Below, piece after piece: positions 1 through 8,084 of a stretch of DNA of 64,000 nt (within the stretch, counting starts at the first letter, position 1; every line of letters starts with the position of its first letter). The notes beneath the pieces are model-generated. The model did not search any database and was not told the origin of the DNA. It worked only from the letters and a program-made list of their open reading frames with translations. The position numbers were made by a program, and so were the translations under genes. The stretch comes from an uncultured Eubacterium sp. (GTDB taxonomy: Bacteria > Bacillota > Clostridia > Lachnospirales > Lachnospiraceae): positions 1 to 64,000 of the forward strand of contig CAJUDA010000011.1 of the NCBI GenBank assembly GCA_910584875.1, given 5' to 3'.

Positions 1-272
1 CCGTTATTGATAATCAATATCTTTTTCCCGTCAGGTAATAGTGAATTGATACACACATCCATAGCCATCGTTCCAGAACCACAAAAAAGCACAGAAGTAT
101 ATTGTTCCAGATTGCCGTGCACAATCTTTACCAGACACTCACATAACTGCCTCAACACTTGTGTAAATTCTTTTTCACGTGGACATATATCCGGAACAAC
201 CTGTGCCATTTTTACGGTATCCGTTGTTGTTGCCGGACCGGGATTCAAAAGAATGTTCCTCTTTATCTGCAT
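1..272 (-). CDS. 2-aminoethylphosphonate--pyruvate transaminase-like aminotransferase, N-terminal part
   Basis: Only the first 90 residues are in the window; the gene continues past position 1. The protein opens MQIKRNILLNPGPATTT, the glycine/proline-rich start of PLP-dependent class V aminotransferases of the PhnW type, and also contains a CGSGTMAMD segment that fits the cofactor phosphate-binding region. PhnW enzymes move the amino group of 2-aminoethylphosphonate to pyruvate. The start is set by GAAGGAG eight bases upstream of ATG. It follows the LysE gene by 16 bases, so the two are probably co-transcribed. Substrate is inferred from the N-terminus alone. Confidence 0.75.
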   Translation of the reverse strand, partial: MQIKRNILLNPGPATTTDTVKMAQVVPDICPREKEFTQVLRQLCECLVKIVHGNLEQYTSVLFCGSGTMAMDVCINSLLPDGKKILIINN

Positions 273-288
273 TAGACATACTCCTTCG

Positions 289-873
289 CTATTTCAGCAT
301 ACTATATACACACTCCAATAAAATCAGTGCAAGAATCACATTAATCACTCTGTAATGCTGTTGATATACTTTCTGTATCAGCACCCCCATTCCAACCCAT
401 GTGAGAGTTGCAACAGTCCCAATCGTCGCAATGATAAACTCAAACAAAATCAGAACCCACAACGAGGCACTAAAATCTGTAATATATCCCGTCAGTGCTG
501 TTATGCCAAACAAATAAATTTTTACATTGACAAACTGCAGCAGAAATCCTTTTAGAAAAGATGCTGATTTTTCTACGGAATCTGTATCTGGTCTGCTTAT
601 CGCAATATGAACTGCCAGCCACAGGATATAGGCAGCACCTATGTATTTCATAATACCAAGCACATCCGGCAAAAAGGTACTTACCCCAAATACGAAAATG
701 GCACATATCATCTGCACAACATAATATCCGGCAAAAATCCCCCAAAAAAGAGGTCTCCCTTTTTTATATCCATAATTGGTTACCGTGTTTAATGCCAAAA
801 TATTACCCGGTCCCGGTGTAAAGGCATTGATGACAGAATAAATAAAAAAATTACCCATTACATAACCCGGCAT
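289..873 (-). CDS. LysE/RhtB family amino acid exporter
   Basis: A 194-residue membrane protein with about six hydrophobic segments. The family hallmark TPGPGN lies in the first transmembrane segment (residues about 20-25), followed by a GYKKG loop. LysE/RhtB proteins export amino acids or related amines from the cytoplasm. An ATG 18 bases further upstream is in frame, but the strong GGAAGGAGG lies just before the ATG at 873, which I take as the start. It sits between a LysR regulator and an aminotransferase on the same strand, so the exporter and enzyme may share a substrate (inference). Confidence 0.85.
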   Translation of the reverse strand: MPGYVMGNFFIYSVINAFTPGPGNILALNTVTNYGYKKGRPLFWGIFAGYYVVQMICAIFVFGVSTFLPDVLGIMKYIGAAYILWLAVHIAISRPDTDSVEKSASFLKGFLLQFVNVKIYLFGITALTGYITDFSASLWVLILFEFIIATIGTVATLTWVGMGVLIQKVYQQHYRVINVILALILLECVYSMLK

Positions 874-967
874 GCTAACGCCTCCTTCCATGTAGAAGTA
901 TACAATGGAAGGTTATGAAATAGGTAATACTTAATATTTATGCTAAAGCATAGGCTGAGCCTATGGC

Positions 968-1870
968 TCATTCCTCTTTATACTGTTTCAGGGCCTCGAT
1001 ATAAATTTTGCCCAATTCGGATAGTTCCCCATCCTTGTTCAGAATATATCCGATACGCATGATTTCATCTTCATCCAGTGGAATGGAAATAATGGAATCT
1101 CCATGCAGATATTTAGGAAAGATACCACTAGAAATAGTGTACCCATCTAATCCAATCATAAAATTAACAATCGCAGCCCTATCGCTAATTTTAATACTCT
1201 TTTCTACAATATCGTTGCTGAACAATTCTTCTGAAAAATTAGAAGATTCATAACTTCCCTGTACAAAACTGAGTCTTGGATATGGTTTCAAATCCTCTAA
1301 TCTGAGTTTCTCCTTGCCTGCCAGCGGATGCTCCCTCCTTAAAAACACATGCGGGGTTGCTGTAAACAGCTCATGAAACTCCAGATTATTTTCCTCCAAA
1401 ACTTTTCTCAGCACACTCTCATTACTTTTACAGAGATAAAGAATACCCAAATCGCTGAAACGATTTCGCACATCCATAATAATCTGATGTGTCTGGGTTT
1501 CATTCAGAATAAATTCATATCGCTCCTGACCAAACTGCTGAACCAGTTCTACAAAGGCGTTTGCTCCAAATGTATAGTGCTGAGTGGATACACAAAATCT
1601 CTGCTTTGCTGTTTCGTTATGGATATACTTTGATTCCAGAAGTCCCATTTGCTGTACAACCTGCCTTGCATATCCCAAAAACTCCATACCCTCAGTCGTC
1701 AATGCCACACCTGCCCGACATCGGTTAAAAATCGTAATCTTTGCCTCCCTTTCGACATCTTTAATGGCACCAGAAAGGCTTGGCTGTGAAAGATACAGTT
1801 CTTTTGCAGCCTCTGTAATAGAGCCTTTCTCTGCCACCACAATCATGTACTTTAACTGTTGTAATGTCAT
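968..1870 (-). CDS. LysR family transcriptional regulator
   Basis: A 300-residue regulator. The N-terminal winged helix-turn-helix is clear (residues 1-60, MTLQQLKYMIVVAEKGSITE then AAKELYLSQPSLSGAIKDVE), followed by the two-lobed effector domain. LysR proteins control nearby genes in response to a small-molecule co-inducer. The start at 1870 is preceded by CAGGGAGGT; an upstream in-frame codon would add ten residues unlike the family. The downstream lysE-like and aminotransferase genes lie on the same strand after a 94-base gap and are the likely targets, though LysR genes are more often divergent from their targets. Confidence 0.9.
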   Translation of the reverse strand: MTLQQLKYMIVVAEKGSITEAAKELYLSQPSLSGAIKDVEREAKITIFNRCRAGVALTTEGMEFLGYARQVVQQMGLLESKYIHNETAKQRFCVSTQHYTFGANAFVELVQQFGQERYEFILNETQTHQIIMDVRNRFSDLGILYLCKSNESVLRKVLEENNLEFHELFTATPHVFLRREHPLAGKEKLRLEDLKPYPRLSFVQGSYESSNFSEELFSNDIVEKSIKISDRAAIVNFMIGLDGYTISSGIFPKYLHGDSIISIPLDEDEIMRIGYILNKDGELSELGKIYIEALKQYKEE

Positions 1871-2074
1871 AAGTACCTCCCTGAATAGATTCTTATACAT
1901 ACCGCCACATTTCTGAAAATGATTTCTGCTAACAATCTACAAATAAACATAAGATTATTATATATCAGAAGACAAATAAATTCCAGCGTTTCAAAACATC
2001 TAGGCAGTTTTTATCGGAACATGTAAACTTGTAGATAGTTGGTTTACTGAAACAATAAAAATTGCATGCATATC

Positions 2075-2170
2075 TTTATTCCCGCAAAGCAGCGAGCCAA
2101 ACGCAAGCTTGATTGCACTTGGCGATTGCCGCGAAGGTCAAATACCCTGTGGCTTGCCGCTGGGTATTTA
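2075..2170. repeat. Dispersed structured repeat, short copy
   Basis: Begins TTTATTCCCGCAAAG, identical over 15 bases to the start of the element at 19649, and ends in a hairpin with AAATACCC (2140-2147) pairing GGGTATTT (2162-2169), extended inward by a GTGGC/GCCGC stem with one wobble. The outer-stem sequence matches the long copy. It carries no open reading frame of its own. It may act as a bidirectional terminator or be a non-autonomous mobile repeat; the sequence alone cannot separate these. Confidence 0.7.
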
Positions 2171-2289
2171 ACTAATTCCGATTATACCGTGCCTTTTTTC
2201 AGAAGTCAGCCTGTTATTGGAAAAAGTTTTTCATTCCCTGCACCTGTTTTTTACCTGTCTGTTTTGCTGCCGCAAATCTTCCCCCGTCC

Positions 2290-2355
2290 CGAAAACTTTG
2301 CCTCCTTTTCACTCCCAAAGTTTTCGCCAGATACGCATTTTGTGTCACAAAATGC
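2290..2355. other. Two adjacent perfect hairpins, possible oriT-like site
   Basis: CGAAAACTTTG (2290-2300) pairs perfectly with 2316-2326 across a 15-base loop. GCATTTTGTG (2335-2344) pairs perfectly with CACAAAATGC (2346-2355) around a single base. TATCCGG follows directly. No gene surrounds them. Inverted repeats next to a short nick sequence are typical of transfer origins, and the surroundings are a mobile-element relic, but no relaxase gene is in the window, so the transfer-origin reading is only a guess. Confidence 0.4.
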
Positions 2356-2421
2356 TATCCGGTCAGTGGCACAGCCCCTGAAACCCCATAATATACCGAT
2401 AAATAGCGAAAAATAGGAAAT

Positions 2422-2610
2422 CTATATCATTCATACATCATTTTGGGCATTGTCTACACCATTGCTACACCAAAATGGAGGGATTCTACACCATTTCTAC
2501 ACCGCTGAAAAATCCATCTGCAAAAAGCCTACACCGTTCCTACATCATTATTTCTGCTTTCTACACCATTCCCACACCAGAATCAGAAGAATCTACACCG
2601 TTTCTACACC
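2422..2610. repeat. Iteron-like array I: six dyads of an 11-bp direct repeat
   Basis: Six copies of a paired heptamer, consensus CTACACCRTTYCTACACC, with the two heptamers of each pair exactly 11 bp apart. Pairs start at 2422, 2454, 2486, 2529, 2561 and 2593: spacing 32, 32, 43, 32, 32. All gaps are close to whole helical turns (three or four), so the sites would face one side of the helix. The first pair is degenerate (CTATATC and ATACATC). Such phased direct repeats are protein-binding arrays (plasmid centromeres, replication iterons). No open frame here looks like a protein. Confidence 0.85.
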
Positions 2611-2751
2611 ACTGAAAAGTACAATATATTATAATGTACCCATAGATGTGGACACGAGATTTACTACCACCGGACAGGATATTTAATGCAAAATCCAATC
2701 CATGGATACCCTATTTGATACTTTCTACAAAAGCTGTTTTCCATAAAAAGT

Positions 2752-2939
2752 CTACACCATCCCTACACCATTATTTGCAATATCTACACCGTTCCTATAT
2801 CCTTTTCTCGATTTTTATATCTTTTCTATATCACAGGAAATTACCCTTTGAATACTGGTTATATCTTTCCTATATCTCTGTTCCCAAACCTTATATCTTT
2901 CCTATATCCAAAAAGTTAAAACTATATCATTTCTATATC
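2752..2939. repeat. Iteron-like array II: six dyads, same architecture, drifting to CTATATC
   Basis: A second set of six paired heptamers, each pair 11 bp apart, starting at 2752, 2784, 2815, 2859, 2891 and 2922: spacing 32, 31, 44, 32, 31. The 3+3 layout with a one-turn-longer gap in the middle repeats that of array I. The heptamer shifts from CTACACC (first pairs) to CTATATC/TTATATC (later pairs), i.e. C-to-T changes at two positions in an otherwise constant frame. A 141-bp spacer with an AT-rich GTACAATATATTATAATGTAC near-palindrome separates the arrays. Confidence 0.85.
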
Positions 2940-2994
2940 AGCGAAAATCTTTATAAAAACATCCTGGCAGACCGAATTTTTCCTATAAAAAACG

Positions 2995-3012
2995 GGGGCA
3001 GTTTCCCGCCCC
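2995..3012 (-). terminator. Intrinsic terminator after the tnpV remnant
   Basis: On the minus strand GGGGCGGGAAACTGCCCC forms a compact hairpin followed by CGTTTTTTATAGG. It matches the terminator after the intact tnpV at 7421-7438 except for one base. Confidence 0.7.
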
Positions 3013-3098
3013 ATGCAACATCACACATATATTATTTCCCTCTGCACAATCTCCTCTGCCGTAATCCTGACATTATTCATAAGCCCAACCCACTTCAT
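2995..3098. repeat. 104-bp direct repeat, left copy (tnpV 3' end)
   Basis: Aligns without gaps to 7421-7524 with six mismatches (about 94 percent). It covers the tnpV terminator and the last codons of tnpV. The two copies bracket 4.3 kb containing the large NTPase gene. Confidence 0.9.
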
Positions 3099-3113
3099 TG
3101 AATCTATCACTTT
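3021..3113 (-). pseudogene. tnpV 3' remnant
   Basis: The minus strand encodes a tail matching the C-terminus of the TnpV protein at 7447: LKVIDSMKWVGLMNN at its start, then a few residues to EIIYV and a TGA stop. An in-frame stop lies just upstream, so only about 30 codons remain. Similarity to the intact gene weakens upstream of the MKWVG codons, so this is the tail of a second, slightly diverged tnpV rather than a fresh exact duplication. Confidence 0.75.
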
Positions 3114-3262
3114 TAATTTTGGCGTAGCTTAGATAAAGTCGAAAAAACACAGAGATGAAAAGGTCAATTATACACTCCAGATGATACACTACATTCTGAG
3201 TATTGCTCCAACTCCAATAATACTATCACAAAGAAAAATAATTAATGCGTATTATCATTCTC

Positions 3263-6200
3263 TCAATTCACAATGACAACACCAGATGCATCTACATACT
3301 CACAAAATTGTGTCGTAAGTTCTTCGAAAAAATCTACAATCTCTTCGTAAGATGATTCTTTTCCCACATCAAAAACATCATCACATAATTGATCTGCGAT
3401 TTCTTCTAATGCCATTTTAACATCTTTTATTTCAGAAACATTAATAATTGTATTTTCACAAATATAGTCTACTGCACTTTTAAATATATTTACTGCATCA
3501 CAAATTAAATCTATTACTTTTCTCTGATATTGGCAATAAACTGCTTTCACAATAGTACTTTCCTCTTTATCTAGCAACTCATGCTCTATTTCCGATGTAT
3601 AGACAAATACTATTTTAATTGAGAATATTGCCCCTATTCCCTGAAATGCTGCCTGAGAAGAGTTGATAATTTCCCAATCATCTTTTTCTTGACTTGGCAA
3701 TACTGTACTTAGAAATTTATTAAATTCTTTGTAAATAAGAAAATCTCTTGCAGGAATATCAATACCTGGAAATGTATTCTCTCCATCACAAATAGGATTA
3801 ACATGTATTTTACTAAAATGCTTTCTCAATAAATATCCTGAAAATGATGTATTGTCCATATCTTTTCCTAACTTCTTTAGCGAATTATAGAACTGTAAAA
3901 GAAAATTTTCATATTGAAATATTTCTACATCTATTACAGGTTGATTAATTTCGCCTATTACCTTTGTTACACCTGGTAGTATTTTGACACCGCTTTCCAT
4001 AAAATGTACTATTTTACGTTCCGTAGAACGCATGCTTTCCTTTGCCCTATAGCAAATAGATTTTTCTCTCGCATAATTATTGAAAAATGCAATCGTAAAA
4101 ACTGCTGCTGTTTTCTCTAAAATATCTAATTCCCGTTTGCTATTGGAAAAAATGCCAAATGAGCTAAAATAATCATCAAATTTCTCTTGAAATGCATCTA
4201 ATTTCATTAATGCTTGGATCAAATTAAAATATGCAATCCTAGACTTTTGCCCTTGCTGTTTTTTGGTTTTAGCATCTACTAATATATTTTCACAGTTTTC
4301 ACAAAAAGCATGAACATGTGAAAAATATTGATGGCACAAATATGATATATGTTCTTTATCGCTTTCTTGATGCCATTCAATAGAATATTTCTGATGATTA
4401 TCCTCGACAACATAATTATCATCACGAAGTCCATACCTGTCTACAGCACACATTGGCTCAATATATGGATTTTCTTTAGTAAGATTATATGCTATTACCT
4501 TCTTTTTCTTATAGTTGTCCGAACTGAAAATCCTAGCATTTTCGTTTCTATATAATTTTTCTACAGCATCAAGCAAAATTATAAAATAATCTAAAATAGC
4601 ATTTCTTGCATTAATGATTCTTTCGTATGTATCTTTCCAATTTTGAGGAAGATTATGGTATTTCTGCATATTTCCAAAACATTTATTTAATCGTGTAATC
4701 CAAACATACGGTAAATGCTCTTGTGAAATATTTTTTTCTGTATCTGGAATTTCCACCTCCTCCAAGAAAGAATATCCAACAATCTTAACATTATATTTTC
4801 TCTTTTCTGGAAATGAACGCTGAAAAATACTTATCAATTTCATAATACGTGAATGTGGTTGTTCCTGATCATTTCCCTGTAGGACATTAATTATTGCAGA
4901 CACTTCACTATTTTTAATTTCATAGTAAATAACCCCATTTTCCAGCAAAATGGATGGCATTATTACTTCAACAATGCTATCTCGCATATCAAACCAACCT
5001 TGCTTACTAATACCTAATATATAATTTAAGGTTTCTTCAATATTTAATTTCCAATCAACATCTGGTTCTAAAATCTGTTCTAAAATAAAATTTCTATATG
5101 ACATCCAGAATAAAACATATCCCCATGCCGTCAAGTTTTCTTCATTAATCTCATACAAATTGCTTATCGTCTTATTTGTAAGCTCAAAAAAGCAATCCAA
5201 AAATCTATAATCCAACTTGAGCATAGGTAATCTATTCAATTGATTCCTCATTTGTTCCTCAAAATCTGGTTTTACATTATTAAACATCTTGCATATATCC
5301 TGTAAGGTATCAATTTCCAATAAACCTGTAATATCTGTATTACCCAGAAACATAAATTGATTATTAAAAAGCAGATCACCTTCTTCAATAATTTTTTTAT
5401 TTATTTGATAGTAATAGTATATCTCACACCACAGTAATGCTTTTACAATATCAGCATATACTTCAATACTCAAATATTCAATATTTGCAATCTTATTAAT
5501 AAAATTTTCTGTTATTCTCGTCCCATAAACATATTCTATTAACATCTGTGTTGCATTATGTTCTATTACCCCAAGAGTCTTCATTAAAATATTTTCCTTA
5601 TCAAATATTCCTCTCTCCATCAACAAATTGTATATAATCCTCGCCCTTAATACATGCAAACACTCTATATATGTATTATTATGTGTGATTTTAATAAAGT
5701 ATTCTTTTTCAAAATGTTTAATCATTTTGGTTGTTTGCTTGCATTCTACTTTTTGAAACAGACTATTTACAGATATACTATTATTATGAATTCCCCCCAA
5801 AGATATAATTGCTAAACATTCAAGCCATGCATCTGCCTGTACCTCATGGTTAACTATATTTTCTATTTGAGCGTTTATTCTTGCAACCAAAGTTTTTGAT
5901 TCATTAAGCATAAAAATATATTCCATTAATGGTCCTTTTTCACCAAATGACTTCCATGAATCATCAAATGACAAGTATGTACTATTTGAATACATATTAT
6001 ATATTTCTTTTGCTTCGTCCTTTGAAAAATTCAATGATATTTCCTCAAAATTATGTTTTGAATAGTCTATAGGACTTCTCTGAAAATCTTCTTCTCTAAT
6101 AGAAACAAGTATTTTTGTGTCTATTCCAAATTCCATTGCCTTTTCACAAAGCCACAACCATTGAATATCATAAGGTTCTACGTCCATATATATTACAATA

Positions 6201-7195
6201 TCTTTTCTATCATCCAATCCCCTAAGAATACTAAGTATATCTATTGCCTGTTCTTCTGAAAGAAGTTTCTGAATACACATAACATTCAATTCTGGATATG
6301 TATCAATAAGATACCTATATGCCAATGTAGACTTCCCCTGACCTGATGCCCCCTTTATTAGAACAATATTATTTTTGATAAATCTCCTATCAATTTCTTT
6401 AATCCATCTTTCTCTCCATAAATCACAGTTATTTCTAATATGATCCGGATGGGCATTAACTCCCATTCTATAAGCAGAAAATAACTCCTCTCTTGTTTTA
6501 TTGCTTTTATAGTCACACAATGGAATGATTGTTTTTTGATATTGTTTTTTCACCGAATCTATTGCCATTATATTTTTAACAATATTACTTATTCTTTCCT
6601 CCCATAACTTTTTAGATGTATACCCTTTTTCCCTAGAAAGCTTATATATGTAATAGATTAAGCTATCATTTACTAAGTTGTATGCCGCTATCACTTCTAT
6701 ATATTTCTTGAGTTCGTCTTTAATGCTATTTTCAATCTCCAACTCATCTACCTTTTCAATTTCCAAATGCTCTAACAACCACAAAACATCACTCTCTTCA
6801 TATCCATATAATAATAATTTGTCAAAGACACTACTTTTTCTTCTATTTTTTGTCTGTAGCATTTTCCGAAATTCCAAACCAATATTTCCAAACGATACTA
6901 TTCTCAAACGAATATTACTATCTTTATACGTTAAACACCTTCTAAAAAAAGAATCATTCTTTTTCGGTGATAAATCTGATAAAGATAAGTCATTTGACAA
7001 ATTTTTAACTTGAACCAGCTCAATTATCTTATCGTTTTCAATAATCATTAAGTCTTCAACTTGCTCAGGATATAACTGAACATTATTTTCTGCTTCCAAT
7101 AATCGCTTTGCAATATATAGTGTTTGTGTAGAAAATCCCCTCCAAGCAGCTTCCGCTCCAATTTCAGATTTAATGGTTTCATCATTATTTTTCAT
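3263..7195 (-). CDS. Large P-loop NTPase with N-terminal nuclease-like domain, probable anti-phage protein
   Basis: A 1310-residue protein, much more AT-rich than its neighbours. Residues about 15-70 resemble a PD-(D/E)XK nuclease fold of the DUF4297/Cap4 kind: an E-D pair near 47-48 and QVK at 62-64. A Walker A motif GASGQGKST follows at about 282-290 and a Walker B-like IVIYMDVEP at 333-341. The remaining 900 residues are helical with no motif I can name. Nuclease plus STAND-type NTPase is a common layout of phage-sensing defence proteins (family knowledge); the role here is inference. Start: AGGGGGA seven bases before the ATG at 7195. It is a lone gene between two tnpV 3' ends, consistent with recent acquisition. 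Confidence 0.7.
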   Translation of the reverse strand: MKNNDETIKSEIGAEAAWRGFSTQTLYIAKRLLEAENNVQLYPEQVEDLMIIENDKIIELVQVKNLSNDLSLSDLSPKKNDSFFRRCLTYKDSNIRLRIVSFGNIGLEFRKMLQTKNRRKSSVFDKLLLYGYEESDVLWLLEHLEIEKVDELEIENSIKDELKKYIEVIAAYNLVNDSLIYYIYKLSREKGYTSKKLWEERISNIVKNIMAIDSVKKQYQKTIIPLCDYKSNKTREELFSAYRMGVNAHPDHIRNNCDLWRERWIKEIDRRFIKNNIVLIKGASGQGKSTLAYRYLIDTYPELNVMCIQKLLSEEQAIDILSILRGLDDRKDIVIYMDVEPYDIQWLWLCEKAMEFGIDTKILVSIREEDFQRSPIDYSKHNFEEISLNFSKDEAKEIYNMYSNSTYLSFDDSWKSFGEKGPLMEYIFMLNESKTLVARINAQIENIVNHEVQADAWLECLAIISLGGIHNNSISVNSLFQKVECKQTTKMIKHFEKEYFIKITHNNTYIECLHVLRARIIYNLLMERGIFDKENILMKTLGVIEHNATQMLIEYVYGTRITENFINKIANIEYLSIEVYADIVKALLWCEIYYYYQINKKIIEEGDLLFNNQFMFLGNTDITGLLEIDTLQDICKMFNNVKPDFEEQMRNQLNRLPMLKLDYRFLDCFFELTNKTISNLYEINEENLTAWGYVLFWMSYRNFILEQILEPDVDWKLNIEETLNYILGISKQGWFDMRDSIVEVIMPSILLENGVIYYEIKNSEVSAIINVLQGNDQEQPHSRIMKLISIFQRSFPEKRKYNVKIVGYSFLEEVEIPDTEKNISQEHLPYVWITRLNKCFGNMQKYHNLPQNWKDTYERIINARNAILDYFIILLDAVEKLYRNENARIFSSDNYKKKKVIAYNLTKENPYIEPMCAVDRYGLRDDNYVVEDNHQKYSIEWHQESDKEHISYLCHQYFSHVHAFCENCENILVDAKTKKQQGQKSRIAYFNLIQALMKLDAFQEKFDDYFSSFGIFSNSKRELDILEKTAAVFTIAFFNNYAREKSICYRAKESMRSTERKIVHFMESGVKILPGVTKVIGEINQPVIDVEIFQYENFLLQFYNSLKKLGKDMDNTSFSGYLLRKHFSKIHVNPICDGENTFPGIDIPARDFLIYKEFNKFLSTVLPSQEKDDWEIINSSQAAFQGIGAIFSIKIVFVYTSEIEHELLDKEESTIVKAVYCQYQRKVIDLICDAVNIFKSAVDYICENTIINVSEIKDVKMALEEIADQLCDDVFDVGKESSYEEIVDFFEELTTQFCEYVDASGVVIVN

Positions 7196-7420
7196 CGTTA
7201 GTCCCCCTATCTCAAACCTATTTAATAGCAGGCAGGATATAAGCCGCCTATCTTTAATGACCTGCATTACTTTCAACAACTATACCAATCTATGTTTATT
7301 ATAGATCACTTTTACATCATAACATATTATTGCTTAATTAAAAACACCAACTATTATTTCTTACTATTGCCATTATTTAAGACTAACAAATTTCCATATA
7401 GAAATGGATTCTATAAAGAA

Positions 7421-7438
7421 GGGGCAGTTTCCCACCCC
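7421..7438 (-). terminator. Intrinsic terminator after tnpV
   Basis: Minus strand GGGGTGGGAAACTGCCCC followed by TTCTTTATAG, immediately after the tnpV stop codon. The same element follows the tnpV remnant at 2995-3012. Confidence 0.65.
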
Positions 7439-7524
7439 ATGTAACATTACACATATATTATTTCTCTCTGCACAATCTTCTCTGCTGTAATCCTGACATT
7501 ATTCATAAGCCCAACCCACTTCAT
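7421..7524. repeat. 104-bp direct repeat, right copy (tnpV 3' end)
   Basis: Partner of 2995-3098 with six mismatches. It includes the C-terminal codons and terminator of the intact tnpV. Confidence 0.9.
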
Positions 7525-7833
7525 CTGATTGACAACTTTTAGTTCCTCCGTAATCCCTGCCCCTGCTTTCATTTGTTCCACAAGCAATTCCACTCTGGCA
7601 TGGCATTCTTCGTCCACTTCATGCAGATATTCATTCAATTTTCCATCCAGCAACAGACGGATATACTCCCTTCTGCGGTTTGTCAGCAGATACTCCCACC
7701 GCATCAGCCCGTATTTTCCTATATTGTAGTGTGTTCCCTCCGGCAGCCCTACATCCGGATAATAGCATCCGTTTTCTGCCAAATGGTATACCATTCCGTT
7801 TTCTTCAATAACCTCTGCCAGTTCTTTCTCCAT
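7447..7833 (-). CDS. tnpV: TnpV family transposon-encoded protein
   Basis: A 128-residue protein that begins MEKELAEVIEENGMVYHLAE and ends VQREIIYV, matching the TnpV family found in Tn4451-like and many Clostridia mobile elements; its biochemical role is unknown. An upstream ATG at 7896 would add 21 unrelated residues. The start at 7833 has GGAGG and fits the family N-terminus, so I use it. A 22-codon overlapping frame starting MSFFIRTNGQ (about 7850) has its own AGGGAGG and could be a remnant of another gene. A hairpin terminator follows the stop. Confidence 0.85.
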   Translation of the reverse strand: MEKELAEVIEENGMVYHLAENGCYYPDVGLPEGTHYNIGKYGLMRWEYLLTNRRREYIRLLLDGKLNEYLHEVDEECHARVELLVEQMKAGAGITEELKVVNQMKWVGLMNNVRITAEKIVQREIIYV

Positions 7834-7905
7834 AACCTGCCTCCTGTCCATTTGTACGGATAAAGAAAGACATCTGCCTCCCTTTATCCATTTCATAACC
7901 TCTTC

Positions 7906-8070
7906 CTATGCCAATACCAGCAACACGATTTTCGCCACACTCCCGGTTAAAAGCAGAGCAGTTTCCATTACTGCCAAAATCAGTTTCAAAATGTGTATTC
8001 CCATCCATACCGTAACTTTAAGCACCCCACACATAAAACGGAAAGTGCCGTTGATTCCCTGTTTTAACAT
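7906..8070 (-). CDS. 54-residue hydrophobic small protein of mobile-element type
   Basis: Reads MLKQGINGTFRFMCGVLKVT then a run of hydrophobic residues to VLLVLA. It has one or two potential membrane segments. A GGAGGG lies seven bases before the ATG, and the gene fills the gap between the ParR-like gene (14 bases upstream) and tnpV. I know no function. Conserved spacing, a good ribosome binding site and the clean frame support a real gene; the product may be a membrane peptide of the element. Confidence 0.6.
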   Translation of the reverse strand: MLKQGINGTFRFMCGVLKVTVWMGIHILKLILAVMETALLLTGSVAKIVLLVLA

Positions 8071-8084
8071 GCCATCCCTCCATT

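Noticed and set aside
2422..2939. CRISPR array, because of the roughly 32-bp period
   Set aside because: Repeats are short 7-mers in pairs, intervening sequences are short and degenerate, spacing jumps by one helical turn, and there are no cas genes.
2066..3101. Plus-strand open frames of 78-151 codons across the repeat arrays
   Set aside because: They are translations of the repeats and hairpins (His/Tyr/Thr-rich), with no ribosome binding site or family match.
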